From CAYUET01 sp964443875 (GTDB taxonomy: Bacteria > Auribacterota > JAFGBW01): a DNA stretch of 26,178 nucleotides. Positions 15,166-22,951 of this stretch are shown here, piece after piece; the stretch's first letter is position 1; each line of letters opens with the position of its first letter. The stretch spans positions 1 through 26,178 of the forward strand of contig CAYUET010000038.1 in the NCBI GenBank assembly GCA_964443875.1, read 5' to 3'. The position numbers were made by a program, and so were the translations under genes. The notes below the pieces were generated by a model, which did not search any database, was not told the DNA's origin, and worked only from the letters and a program-made list of their open reading frames with translations.

Positions 15166-16012
15166 AGTGAAGATTAAACTCTTCATTGGTCATCAGAATG
15201 GTGACGATCAATTCTGTGGAATAAATAAGGTCAGGTTTAAATTGTGAATAACGCATGAACAGGGGCGGAGCGGTTTCCGTGACAATCCCTTCATTGCTGA
15301 GCGCTGCACAAAGGTGACCCACCCCGATGTTGATAAATTCCTTTACCCCGTCTTCAGCATAGGCATCCAGCGCAGGGATTTCCTTTTTAAAAATCTGGGA
15401 GGAAAGATAGCAGATCGTGTCATTCTTCAGCCCCATTCCGACAATGCAGTTTGTATCTCCGAAAATTTTCTGGTAAACGAAATAGTCGGGAGATGGAGAG
15501 AGAGTCGTTTTCTCAGTGCAATTTGAAACTTTGCCTGTTTCATCCACCATGCGGACCAAGAGGTCCTGAAAAATCTGAACCGTTGTTTTGACCAGATTGC
15601 TGTATTTCGGATTTAAATTGCTTAAAGCACTGCTGATTTCAGAATCCGCCTTCTGCTGGTCTTTTTTGTATTCCCTTAAATATTTTTCAAGCTGTTCAAG
15701 GGTTAAAAAGCCTTTTTCAAGAAGGGCCTCACCCAGATAAATTCTGTCGGATTTCTGAATGGAAAGAAGTTCTTCAATCTGTTCGGACGTGATATATTTT
15801 TTTTCAATGGCAAGAGCCCCGAATTGTTTGTTGGCGTTTTTTTGCAGGGCTACAATTTCGTTAACCTGGGCGGCGGTCATAAAGCCTTTATCGATGGCAA
15901 GCACCCCGATTTTAAGATTGATGGCCTTTTGATATTTGATGCCTTCCAGGAGCTGATCTTTAGTGAGATATCCTTTTTCAAGAAGATATTGTCCGAAATA
16001 TTTGACGTTCAT
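15152..16012 (-). CDS. 29-residue helical repeats fused to CheX/CheC-type phosphatase domain
   Basis: Residues 6-122 contain four tandem repeats with an exact 29-residue period (conserved Gly at 7, 36, 65, 94). Each reads like (F/L/I)G-x2-L-x3-(G/K)-(Y/F)-(L/M/I)-T-x2-Q and ends in Gln or Tyr. This resembles the N-terminal domains of type II secretion/MshE ATPases, some of which bind cyclic-di-GMP, but the RLG arginine of binding versions is absent. About residues 135-286 fit a CheX/CheC/FliY fold. They carry D221-x3-E225-x2-N228-x21-P250, the phosphatase active-site pattern for CheY-P. The gene follows cheY by 11 nt, with AAAGGG overlapping the cheY stop region. I infer a dedicated phosphatase for that CheY. 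Location is cytoplasmic. The fusion looks unusual. Confidence 0.75.
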   Translation of the reverse strand: MNVKYFGQYLLEKGYLTKDQLLEGIKYQKAINLKIGVLAIDKGFMTAAQVNEIVALQKNANKQFGALAIEKKYITSEQIEELLSIQKSDRIYLGEALLEKGFLTLEQLEKYLREYKKDQQKADSEISSALSNLNPKYSNLVKTTVQIFQDLLVRMVDETGKVSNCTEKTTLSPSPDYFVYQKIFGDTNCIVGMGLKNDTICYLSSQIFKKEIPALDAYAEDGVKEFINIGVGHLCAALSNEGIVTETAPPLFMRYSQFKPDLIYSTELIVTILMTNEEFNLHFILN

Positions 16013-16023
16013 AGAAAGACCCT

Positions 16024-16398
16024 TTATTTTGTCAGATCTGCGATGATTTTTTCAAGATTTTCATTTTCAATGGGTTTCATCAGAAAATTCTTGGCGCCGA
16101 GCTCCAGAGTTTCACTGATTTTTTCTTTGGTTCCCAGAGACGAAAGCATGATGACATAGGCCTGGGGATTGAATTCCATGATTTTTGCAAGAACCTGAAC
16201 GCCATTCATTTCAGGCATGTTGATGTCCAGGAAAACAAGATCCGGCAAAAATGTTTTATATTTCTGGACCGCTTCAGTGCCGCTTTTAGCTTCGCTCAAG
16301 TTTTGAATCCCGTTTTCTCTGAGCTGCTGCTTCATTAATTCGCGAACGGTAATGGAATCGTCCACGACTAAAACTTTCAAATCTTTTTTGCTGGCCAT
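16024..16398 (-). CDS. CheY-like single-domain response regulator
   Basis: The 124-residue protein is a receiver domain only. It has the acidic pair D13-D14 (VVDDSITVRELM), phospho-acceptor D58 (FLDINMPEMNG), S86 and K108 (FLMKP). With no output domain it must act by protein-protein contact, as CheY does. GGGAG lies 8 nt before the ATG, and a promoter is at 16429-16457. The next gene, 11 nt downstream, encodes the repeat-CheX fusion, likely its phosphatase. No flagellar or chemoreceptor genes are in the window, so the pathway may be motility, twitching or another process. Confidence 0.92.
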   Translation of the reverse strand: MASKKDLKVLVVDDSITVRELMKQQLRENGIQNLSEAKSGTEAVQKYKTFLPDLVFLDINMPEMNGVQVLAKIMEFNPQAYVIMLSSLGTKEKISETLELGAKNFLMKPIENENLEKIIADLTK

Positions 16399-16428
16399 AT
16401 ACGATTCTCCCGTAAAAAGTTTTATAAA

Positions 16429-16457
16429 AAATTATCCTTAAATTAAGATTTTTGCAA
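16429..16457 (-). promoter_or_regulatory. Promoter of cheY - cheX-like operon
   Basis: On the minus strand TTGCAA (16452-16457) and TAATTT (16429-16434) are 17 nt apart. The predicted start is near 16422, leaving a leader of about 24 nt with GGGAG (16407-16411) before the ATG. It separates cheY from the DD-carboxypeptidase gene upstream. Confidence 0.5.
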
Positions 16458-16470
16458 GTATTTAAAAGGC

Positions 16471-17319
16471 CTATTTCTTTTTGAGATTCATAAACCCTTT
16501 GGAAAGCAGTTCAGCGGCTTTCCTGTCTCTTAATTTCTTGTTTACAGACCCTAAAATAACAGCAATCACGCGGGCGTCCTTCCTTTTGGCTGTTGCGGCT
16601 ATGGAGTATCCTGCACTGCGGTAATAGCCGGTTTTCAGGCCGTCACAGCCGTCAAAAGACGTGAGAAGGTGGTTGTGGTTCTGCATGATAAAAGAATCAT
16701 TGCGGAATCCTTTTTTAAAGACCGAGGTATAAGTAAGCGTTTCGGGGTGCTGTAAAAGTTCCCGGCATAAAATCGCGATGTCTTTAGGGGTTGTTATATC
16801 CGGTTCCTGTCCTTTACCCGGAGGGAGCCCGTGGATGGAATTAAAAACGGTATTATTCATGCCGATTTCCCTGGCCTTTTCATTCATGAGTTCAATAAAA
16901 CCTTCCTTGCTTCCGGCAATCTGAATGGCGAGGGCTGTGGCCGCATCATTGGCGGACTGGACCATGAGGGCATAGAGGAGTTCTTCAACCGAAAAAACCT
17001 CCCCTTCCTTCAGATAAACCTGGGATCCTCCGATTTTGGCTGCTTCGGCCGTCACGGTGATTTTATCGTCCAGTTTAATATACCCTTCCTTGATTTTTTC
17101 CAGGATCACCAGCAGATCCATGAGTTTGAGCACGCTGGCCGGGTAGGCCTTTTCGTCGGCATGGTCCTCAAAAAGAATTTTTCCGGAATCCGCATCCACG
17201 ACAATCGCCCCGATGTAAGGGTCTTTGGAAATGGCGGGAATGGGAAAAACAGAGGTAGCGGACAGAATGAGGGTTGCGGTTAAAAGACGGAGTTTCAAAG
17301 ACAGATTTTTACAGAACAT
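16471..17319 (-). CDS. D-alanyl-D-alanine carboxypeptidase (S11 family)
   Basis: This is a periplasmic penicillin-binding DD-peptidase that trims the terminal D-Ala from peptidoglycan stem peptides. Residues 1-31 form a signal peptide (hydrophobic core, then PAISKDP). The three active-site motifs are intact: S62-V-L-K65 in YPASVLKLM, S122-A-N124 in VQSAND and K229-T-G in GLKTGYYRSAGYS. At 282 residues it lacks the C-terminal beta domain and amphipathic anchor of PBP5-like enzymes (about 380-400), so it is a single-domain, probably soluble form. AAAGGA lies 10 nt upstream of the ATG. It follows the DedA gene by 54 nt and may be the last gene of a merR-dedA-dac envelope operon. Confidence 0.93.
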   Translation of the reverse strand: MFCKNLSLKLRLLTATLILSATSVFPIPAISKDPYIGAIVVDADSGKILFEDHADEKAYPASVLKLMDLLVILEKIKEGYIKLDDKITVTAEAAKIGGSQVYLKEGEVFSVEELLYALMVQSANDAATALAIQIAGSKEGFIELMNEKAREIGMNNTVFNSIHGLPPGKGQEPDITTPKDIAILCRELLQHPETLTYTSVFKKGFRNDSFIMQNHNHLLTSFDGCDGLKTGYYRSAGYSIAATAKRKDARVIAVILGSVNKKLRDRKAAELLSKGFMNLKKK

Positions 17320-17373
17320 GATGACAGTGTCCTTTCAGATAAATCAGGTTAATCCTATAAATAAACAGAGAGA

Positions 17374-18015
17374 TCATGCACAGGGTTGTGTCATGGATCT
17401 CCTGTGTTTTAAAAATTCAATAAAAGCAGGAATAAAGGAAATGACAATGATCGCCATGATGACAAGGCTGAAGTTATTCTTGATCAGAGGCAGGTTCCCG
17501 AAGTAGTGTCCGCCATAGACGAATAACAGAACCCAGGCGATAGCCCCTGTGATATTATACAGAATGAAGTGGGCGTAGTTCATTTTACCAATGCCGGCGA
17601 CAAAGGGGGCAAAGGTGCGGATGATGGGGATAAAACGGGCGAAAATGATGGTTTTACCCCCGTATTTTTCATAGAAGGCGTGGGTTTTTTCCAGGTGCTC
17701 TTTTTTCAGAAAACGGATTTTTTCATTAAATACCCGGGGTCCCATCCATGCGCCTGTCCAGTAGTTGACGGTATCTCCCAGGACTGCAGCCGCAATCAGG
17801 GAAAAAGAAACCAGAAGGGGATCCAGATGCCCCAGGGCGGTCATTGCTCCGGTGGCAAAAAGAAGGGAGTCCCCGGGAAGGAAAGGGGTTACAACCAGTC
17901 CTGTCTCGCAGAAAATAATAATGAAGAGAATCAGATAGGTCCAGAGGCCGAAATCCTCGAGAATGGAGGATAAATATTTATCTACATGCAGAATAATATC
18001 AATTAATTTATACAT
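17374..18015 (-). CDS. DedA family membrane protein
   Basis: The 213-residue protein has four to five hydrophobic segments. It carries the family signatures: ETGLVVTPFLPGDSLLF at about residues 37-53, the amphipathic re-entrant region, and FARFIPIIRTFAPFVAGIGKM at about 127-147. DedA proteins are inner-membrane proteins with roles in lipid-carrier recycling (undecaprenyl phosphate or phospholipid flipping) and membrane-potential tolerance. The Arg residues in the second motif needed for function are present. An AAGGA site sits about 12 nt before the ATG. It lies between the MerR regulator (61 nt upstream) and the DD-carboxypeptidase (54 nt downstream); a shared role in envelope maintenance is plausible. 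Confidence 0.92.
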   Translation of the reverse strand: MYKLIDIILHVDKYLSSILEDFGLWTYLILFIIIFCETGLVVTPFLPGDSLLFATGAMTALGHLDPLLVSFSLIAAAVLGDTVNYWTGAWMGPRVFNEKIRFLKKEHLEKTHAFYEKYGGKTIIFARFIPIIRTFAPFVAGIGKMNYAHFILYNITGAIAWVLLFVYGGHYFGNLPLIKNNFSLVIMAIIVISFIPAFIEFLKHRRSMTQPCA

Positions 18016-18076
18016 GGCAGGGAAATGTCCTTATGATTGAGAGGGAGGGTTTTAAATTCTGAACAGGGCAGAAAGA

Positions 18077-18571
18077 TCAGGATACCGCCAGCTTTTTGAG
18101 TTTGATTTCACCTTTTTTCTGCTTATACACCTGCAGGGCCCTGATTTTATCTTTAAGATCAGATGCCATATCGCTGACATCCAGAAGCATGAACTGTCCG
18201 CCGTTTTTAAGATGTTCGACCACTTCCTTGTCATTATAGCATAAATAGAAGCCGTCACTGCCGTCTGTTAAAATCCGGATATTGTGCCTTCCGTCCAGAG
18301 CCGAGTGAAAGGGCTTTTCCAGTTTATGACTGATGCTTAAGTGTTCAACCACCTTGCGGATCCGGATAAAGGGCATGCCCTTGTTTTTCAGCTCGGCAAT
18401 GGTTTGAAGCACCAAAACGTCCAGGGTGGAATATTTTTTTCTGCGGTAGCGCCCGCTTTGAACAGAGGGTGAAAACAGACCTAATTTATCGTAATAACGC
18501 AGATGATACAGTTCAAGTCCGGTTATTTTAATGACATCCTGTGTGGAGTATTTATCCTGTATGATAAACAA
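18077..18571 (-). CDS. MerR family transcriptional regulator
   Basis: Residues 8-75 form the winged helix-turn-helix of MerR proteins (YSTQDVIKITGLELYHLRYYDKLGL, with the RYYD signature). A dimerisation-type helix and a about 65-residue C-terminal domain follow, holding TDGSDGFYLCYNDKEVVEHL. That domain resembles the GAF-like or B12-less effector regions of heat-shock type MerR relatives more than a metal-binding tail: there is no Cys cluster. The start is TTG 18571 with AAGGAG 8 nt upstream. Its promoter carries a perfect 7-bp dyad over the -35 box, which suggests autoregulation. DedA and DD-carboxypeptidase genes follow and are likely targets. Ligand unknown. Confidence 0.88.
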   Translation of the reverse strand: MFIIQDKYSTQDVIKITGLELYHLRYYDKLGLFSPSVQSGRYRRKKYSTLDVLVLQTIAELKNKGMPFIRIRKVVEHLSISHKLEKPFHSALDGRHNIRILTDGSDGFYLCYNDKEVVEHLKNGGQFMLLDVSDMASDLKDKIRALQVYKQKKGEIKLKKLAVS

Positions 18572-18592
18572 TGTAAGATCTCCTTTTTATTT

Positions 18593-18623
18593 AATATATT
18601 CATTCAATTGACGCGGGTCAATT
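18593..18623 (-). promoter_or_regulatory. Promoter and dyad operator of the merR-like gene
   Basis: On the minus strand TTGACC (18616-18621) and TATATT (18593-18598) are exactly 17 nt apart. A perfect dyad, AATTGAC-GCGG-GTCAATT (18606-18623), overlaps the -35 box and the upstream part of the spacer. This fits an operator for the MerR-like protein encoded just downstream. The spacing is the normal 17 nt, not the 19-20 nt of MerR-activated promoters, so simple repression is the better guess. Confidence 0.7.
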
Positions 18624-18633
18624 AAATTTAAAT

Positions 18634-19062
18634 TCATTTTTCCTGGGAATTAAACAACTTGCTGAAAAGTTCTGTTTTGGAATCATCCTGAACATACAGG
18701 ACCAGCATTCCCATTTCCGAATAGGGCTTTGAAAAGTTTTTATGGTTTTTAATCCACCGCACCTGTCCCTGAAGCTTTACTTTTGTCCCCAGGTCCGGAG
18801 CCACGAATTCCACGTAAATCTCGGAGTTCCTGGGAACAATATTTTTAAAGTTTATTTCCGGGATGGCCGGAGTAGTAATAATCCCCAGGCCTTTGGTGCT
18901 GTAATTGATGAGCACTCCGTCCCTCAGTTTGAAGGGAGTCACCACATTCAGGGAGGGGTTTTTGGGAGTGATTAAAAAACGACAGGGAATTTTTATTTCA
19001 AAACGTTCACTTCGTTTTGTTTTGAAAAAAGTTTTAAAAATATAAGATACAAAGGAAGCCAT
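18634..19062 (-). CDS. PilZ domain protein
   Basis: The 142-residue protein has an N-terminal basic RSER (17-20), where PilZ proteins carry the RxxxR switch (here Lys-x3-Arg), and N53-x-S55-x-x-G58 (INYSTKGLGI), the second cyclic-di-GMP contact. A strand-rich barrel follows, with LQGQVRWIKNHKNFSKPYSEMGM, which holds the common G-x-V-x-W and G-x-x-F/M landmarks. It probably binds cyclic-di-GMP in the cytoplasm; the Lys-for-Arg change may weaken it. The ATG lies 5 nt after the stop of the giant GH94-like gene, so both are surely on one mRNA. The promoter of the MerR gene begins inside the following gap. Confidence 0.85.
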   Translation of the reverse strand: MASFVSYIFKTFFKTKRSERFEIKIPCRFLITPKNPSLNVVTPFKLRDGVLINYSTKGLGIITTPAIPEINFKNIVPRNSEIYVEFVAPDLGTKVKLQGQVRWIKNHKNFSKPYSEMGMLVLYVQDDSKTELFSKLFNSQEK

Positions 19063-19067
19063 GATTG

Positions 19068-22000
19068 TTATCTCATTTCGATTTTAATCAGTTTATATTT
19101 TCCTTCCCTGATTCGTAAAGAAAAATCCTTTTCAAGAACCGGGGAATGAATCACGGATTCCTCCCCGTTTTTATCCTGAAGAAGGATCCGGGAGACTTTG
19201 CCCCCGTCAGAGCCGTAAGTGTTTTTCATCTCCGGGTTAACATAGACCACAAGGGTTTTACCGAAGAGAATAAAGGCGTAATGACAGGCAGGAAGCTCGG
19301 TGCTCTCTTTTTTCCCCTTATAAGTCCATTCCAGTGTCTTGGGTTCTCTGGAGAACATCCAGCCCGGAAGAACGGGAGAAGGGGAAAAGCTGAGTTCTCC
19401 TCTCTGATTAAGAGCGAAAGGTTTCGGCCCCAGATTCATGTAAAGCCACATATGAACAAATTCAGCCGTGGATCCGCTGAGCCTTGCCACAAAACCGGTT
19501 CCGTGAAGCGCGGTGTTGGAATTGGCGGAGGTGACCACAAAGGAGGAATTCTCAAGCACAGAACGGCCGTAAACGGCAGGATCCTGGAAGGGAATCAGGG
19601 CATCCCTGAAATCGCGGAAGAACTCCTCATGAAGTCCCGAACGCAGAATCTCAAGGAGGAATTTGTATTCCATATGCAGAAACACGGATTCGTTTTCAAG
19701 CCAGCCCGGAGTAAAGACCGTGCCTCTTCCCAGTTCTTTGGGCATCTGGCTCAGGGATTCGCAGATCTTGTACATTTTGAGTTTTTTGTCATACACGTTT
19801 GAAGCACGCACCGCCTCATACTGTTTTTTGGCTTCATCTCCTTTAGCCAGTTTCATGAAATGAACAGGGCCTTCCAGGAAGAGGGCCGTGGGTTTCTGGA
19901 TGAATTTTTTGGGGAGGATGTAGGTCTGCCCTTTGTCTTCCCCTGTTTCGTATTCGGTGATTTCGTTTATAAAATAGGAGTTCAGAACTCCGTTTTCCGG
20001 ACTGATCGCTTTGGCGATCCCGTAATCGAGTTTTTTAAGGGCATTGTTAAGAAATTTTTCGACAGCCGAAAGCTTCAGGGTCTTATCCTCGCCGGAAACG
20101 CCCAGACGGACGGATTGACGGTATTCCTCTTTTGCGGAGGCACTCTGATCCCAATAGGCAAAAGAGCCTTCCTCCGGATTTTCAACAGACTGCTTCAAGA
20201 GGGTGTCAAGTTTGGAGAAAAATTTTGCAGTCTCTTTGGGAAGAACCGTTTCATTGAACATTTTTCTTTTGCATTTATCCAGGAGGAAAACAACCAGGCG
20301 TTTGAGTTCCAGCGTTTCATTGGTGCTTGATCCGAAAAGGCCCGGAAGCCCGTTTAACGAATCATTCCAGTTGCTTTTTCCGCCCTCCAGTTCAACGCCC
20401 ACGCCGAAAGGATCCAAGGTGGCCAGTTTATTGACAACCAGGGAAAGAATTTTGGAGAAGAGCGTGGAGGTATAGACCTCCCCCGTGCCTTTTTTGGTTT
20501 TTACCCGGGAATCAAAGACATTATGATTTTTCAGACGGACGTGGTCTTCTTCCACGTTGTTGGTCTGAAAGGGTTTCCCATTGCGCAGGATATAGCGTTT
20601 TTTACGCGGATTGATCCAGGCATAGTTCTGGTAATAGGTGTAGGAACGGTCCTTGAAAAGCAGGTCGTTTTCTTTTTCAGGGAAAAGAGAGAGAAAACTT
20701 TCCACCAGGTCGATGTTATAGATCCAGTGATCCGACCAGTAGCCTTCGGCAAAATCGGAATCCTCAATTTTGGAGGATTCATCAAAAACCAGAGCCAGAA
20801 AATCTTCTTTGGAAATATTAAGCGTAACGTTGTTTTTTTCAAGCTCAAATAAAAGGGAGCCCGGAGTAAAGGGCTTTCCTGCAAAAGCGCATAAAGAGTC
20901 AATAAAGCCGGGGTCTGAAAAGGCCCCCTGAAGTTTATCCTTCAGCTTGTCGGTGTTTTCCACGTAAAACTGAGCCCCCTTGAGCACAAGGGGATTGTGG
21001 CCGTCAAGCTGCATCAGATTGTAAAAGGTTTTGATATTGCCTTCCATGAGATCGGGATTGAACCAGATATCATTTCTGCGGTTCTGGTTGATATCCCTGA
21101 AGTTTCCGTTGCCCTGGGAAAAATAGGAGGGCTGAACACAGAAGTTGTTGTAGTCTCTTTCCAGGTCTCCGTGTTTCCGGGAATAGGCGTGAAAAACATT
21201 CTTTTTTCCAGTTTTGGAAGGAAGGGTTATGGGGAACCCGCCGCGTAAAAGGTTGTCGATAAAGGTCTGGCGGCAGTACTGGTCATACACCACAGACGAG
21301 GAGGAAGTGGCGATAAAATTCTGAAGCCCGGAAATGATCTGGTTGTTTTCCTCTTCTTTGTTTTCAAACCACCCGTTTTTAGAGGCTTTTTCCACAATGG
21401 AATCGGCAAGGGAGACGTTGGTCAGATGCCCGAAGACCCCGTAAAATTTTCCGGTTTCCCCGGCGTTCAGCGCAAAGCCCTGATGGCTCATCGCACAGGG
21501 GGTGAAGTTTTCAAAAGTTTGAAAATCCGGAAGGGCAAAGGAGTCGGCCCTGTAGAAGGCTCGTGGGTAATCCAGGCTGGTATTGCTTCCGAAAACGACC
21601 TGGGGATCAATAATGGCGGAAAGAACTTTTTCATTGGAATAATAAAAGGAAAAATGACCGCTGTGGATATACTCCACTTCAGGCTTGTCATTGATTTCTA
21701 CCTTCAGTTTGTAGATGGGCGCTTTTTTTTCAAGGTTGACGACCTGCACCCAGGCTTCACCGGTGCGGGACATGTGTTTCTGCACCCAGGAATTGGTTCC
21801 GTAGGAATTGATGGAGGGTAACCCGTCGATCACTTCAAGGGAGGCGGACTCCCCGGAAAGATTGGTGATTTCGACTTTACGGGCAAGACCCGGAAAATTT
21901 TCATGGGGGACGGTGATATAGGTGACTTTTACCTTTATTCCGCAGGCCTGATTTTCCTCTTCCAGAATCAGGCGGGAGGAATTGAAGATCATTCTGTGGG

Positions 22001-22325
22001 GATTTTCAGTGTTGTCTTCCGAAGGGCGGAAAGGCTCATAGTGAAGGATTTTATCTCCCCTTTTGATTTTAATGAAGGTTCTGAAACCCAGGACCGGGGT
22101 AAGCTGATAGGAACGGTTGGCCGGGAAAAATTCCAGAATGGACTTGTCCTTGTTTTCAATTCCGAAGGAGGCAATGCCCTGGCCCCGGTTGACATAAAAG
22201 ACCCATAAGGGGATGCCTGTCAGGCCGGCGACTCCGGGGAAAAAGGAGGAAAAGGGTTTCTGGTTATTGTAATTCTGAATTGTTGTTTCGCCGTTTGTGG
22301 CGATGGAATAATCGTTCTGACTCAT
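19068..22325 (-). CDS. GH94/GT36-like disaccharide phosphorylase family protein
   Basis: The 1085-residue protein lacks a signal peptide. The N-terminal about 300 residues read like the beta-supersandwich of glycoside hydrolase family 94 (FFPGVAGLTGIPLWVFYVNRG then QGIASFGIENKD). Later segments match the (alpha/alpha)6 barrel: EGYWSDHWIYNIDLVES, and GKSNWNDSLNG with D655, the position of the general acid in cellobiose-type phosphorylases. Family enzymes use phosphate to split beta-glucosides (cellobiose, chitobiose, laminaribiose), releasing a sugar 1-phosphate. This member is longer than classical cellobiose phosphorylase (about 800) and its exact substrate is open. ATG 22325 has GGAG 6 nt upstream; the longer frame from 22346 overlaps ndk and is less likely. 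PilZ follows after 5 nt. Confidence 0.8.
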   Translation of the reverse strand: MSQNDYSIATNGETTIQNYNNQKPFSSFFPGVAGLTGIPLWVFYVNRGQGIASFGIENKDKSILEFFPANRSYQLTPVLGFRTFIKIKRGDKILHYEPFRPSEDNTENPHRMIFNSSRLILEEENQACGIKVKVTYITVPHENFPGLARKVEITNLSGESASLEVIDGLPSINSYGTNSWVQKHMSRTGEAWVQVVNLEKKAPIYKLKVEINDKPEVEYIHSGHFSFYYSNEKVLSAIIDPQVVFGSNTSLDYPRAFYRADSFALPDFQTFENFTPCAMSHQGFALNAGETGKFYGVFGHLTNVSLADSIVEKASKNGWFENKEEENNQIISGLQNFIATSSSSVVYDQYCRQTFIDNLLRGGFPITLPSKTGKKNVFHAYSRKHGDLERDYNNFCVQPSYFSQGNGNFRDINQNRRNDIWFNPDLMEGNIKTFYNLMQLDGHNPLVLKGAQFYVENTDKLKDKLQGAFSDPGFIDSLCAFAGKPFTPGSLLFELEKNNVTLNISKEDFLALVFDESSKIEDSDFAEGYWSDHWIYNIDLVESFLSLFPEKENDLLFKDRSYTYYQNYAWINPRKKRYILRNGKPFQTNNVEEDHVRLKNHNVFDSRVKTKKGTGEVYTSTLFSKILSLVVNKLATLDPFGVGVELEGGKSNWNDSLNGLPGLFGSSTNETLELKRLVVFLLDKCKRKMFNETVLPKETAKFFSKLDTLLKQSVENPEEGSFAYWDQSASAKEEYRQSVRLGVSGEDKTLKLSAVEKFLNNALKKLDYGIAKAISPENGVLNSYFINEITEYETGEDKGQTYILPKKFIQKPTALFLEGPVHFMKLAKGDEAKKQYEAVRASNVYDKKLKMYKICESLSQMPKELGRGTVFTPGWLENESVFLHMEYKFLLEILRSGLHEEFFRDFRDALIPFQDPAVYGRSVLENSSFVVTSANSNTALHGTGFVARLSGSTAEFVHMWLYMNLGPKPFALNQRGELSFSPSPVLPGWMFSREPKTLEWTYKGKKESTELPACHYAFILFGKTLVVYVNPEMKNTYGSDGGKVSRILLQDKNGEESVIHSPVLEKDFSLRIREGKYKLIKIEMR

Positions 22326-22336
22326 GGGTGTCTCCG

Positions 22337-22783
22337 TTAAAACCATTGTTGTACTGGAAGAGAATAATGATAGATTTCATTGGGCTTAAAAAAGATCTGT
22401 ATTTCACGGTCGGCTGCCTGAAGGGAGTCTGAAGCGTGAACCAGATTAAAACGTTTATTTATGGCCAGATCCCCGCGGATCGTTCCGGGAAGGGCTTCAG
22501 CCGGGTCGGTTGCCCCGTTGACCATCCGGGCGATCTTAATGGCATTGTTGCCGCATAAGACCATGGCGATAAAGGGGGAACTGATGAGGTATTCCACCAG
22601 GTGGACGAAAAAGGGTTTGTCTTTATGTTCCTCATAGTGTTTTTCAGCCTGTTCACGGCTGATGGCGAGGAGTTTTAAAGCCACGATCTGCAGCCCCTTT
22701 TGCTCATAGCGCTGCAGAATTTTACCGCAGATTTGTCTCTGAAGGGCATCGGGTTTAAAAAGAATCAGAGTGCGTTCGCTCAT
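22337..22783 (-). CDS. ndk: Nucleoside diphosphate kinase
   Basis: The enzyme transfers phosphate from ATP to other nucleoside diphosphates in the cytoplasm. The 148-residue protein has the start TLILFKPDALQR, the nucleotide-binding GTIRGDLAIN-type segment, and the catalytic His H116 in NLVHASDS. The Kpn-loop region lies between these. Length fits the family (about 140-155). It is the first gene of a run with the GH94-like gene 11 nt downstream and the PilZ gene after that. It is divergent from cmk, another nucleotide kinase. AAGGA lies about 11 nt before the ATG. Confidence 0.95.
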   Translation of the reverse strand: MSERTLILFKPDALQRQICGKILQRYEQKGLQIVALKLLAISREQAEKHYEEHKDKPFFVHLVEYLISSPFIAMVLCGNNAIKIARMVNGATDPAEALPGTIRGDLAINKRFNLVHASDSLQAADREIQIFFKPNEIYHYSLPVQQWF

Positions 22784-22811
22784 AATCTGTTTATCCTTAT
22801 CCTGCGTATGA

Positions 22812-22839
22812 TTATAAAAATGAAAAAAATAACTTTAAT
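22812..22839 (-). promoter_or_regulatory. Candidate promoter of ndk operon
   Basis: On the minus strand a perfect TATAAT (22812-22817) is preceded by TTAAAG (22834-22839) at 16 nt. The -35 box is poor, so this is tentative. It would give a short leader to the ndk ATG at 22783. Confidence 0.35.
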
Positions 22840-22951
22840 CAGCCTGATATTTTATGTCCACCATTATTTTTAAGAACTTCTGTGAAGTCCGGTCTTTCCA
22901 AAGGGATTAAAAAAATATAGAAATATTCAAATTTTAGGGAGATTTTTGAAA

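Noticed and set aside
15970..16012. Cyclic-di-GMP binding MshEN motif in the 29-residue repeats
   Set aside because: The conserved RLG arginine of binding versions is missing in all four repeats, so I do not claim nucleotide binding, only fold resemblance.
19146..19802. Long plus-strand ORF (218 codons) opposite the GH94-like gene
   Set aside because: It is a shadow of a well-supported coding region; its product is compositionally odd and has no ribosome site or domain.
22326..22346. Longer start for the GH94-like protein
   Set aside because: It would overlap ndk by 10 nt and lacks a suitable ribosome site, while ATG 22325 has GGAG 6 nt upstream.
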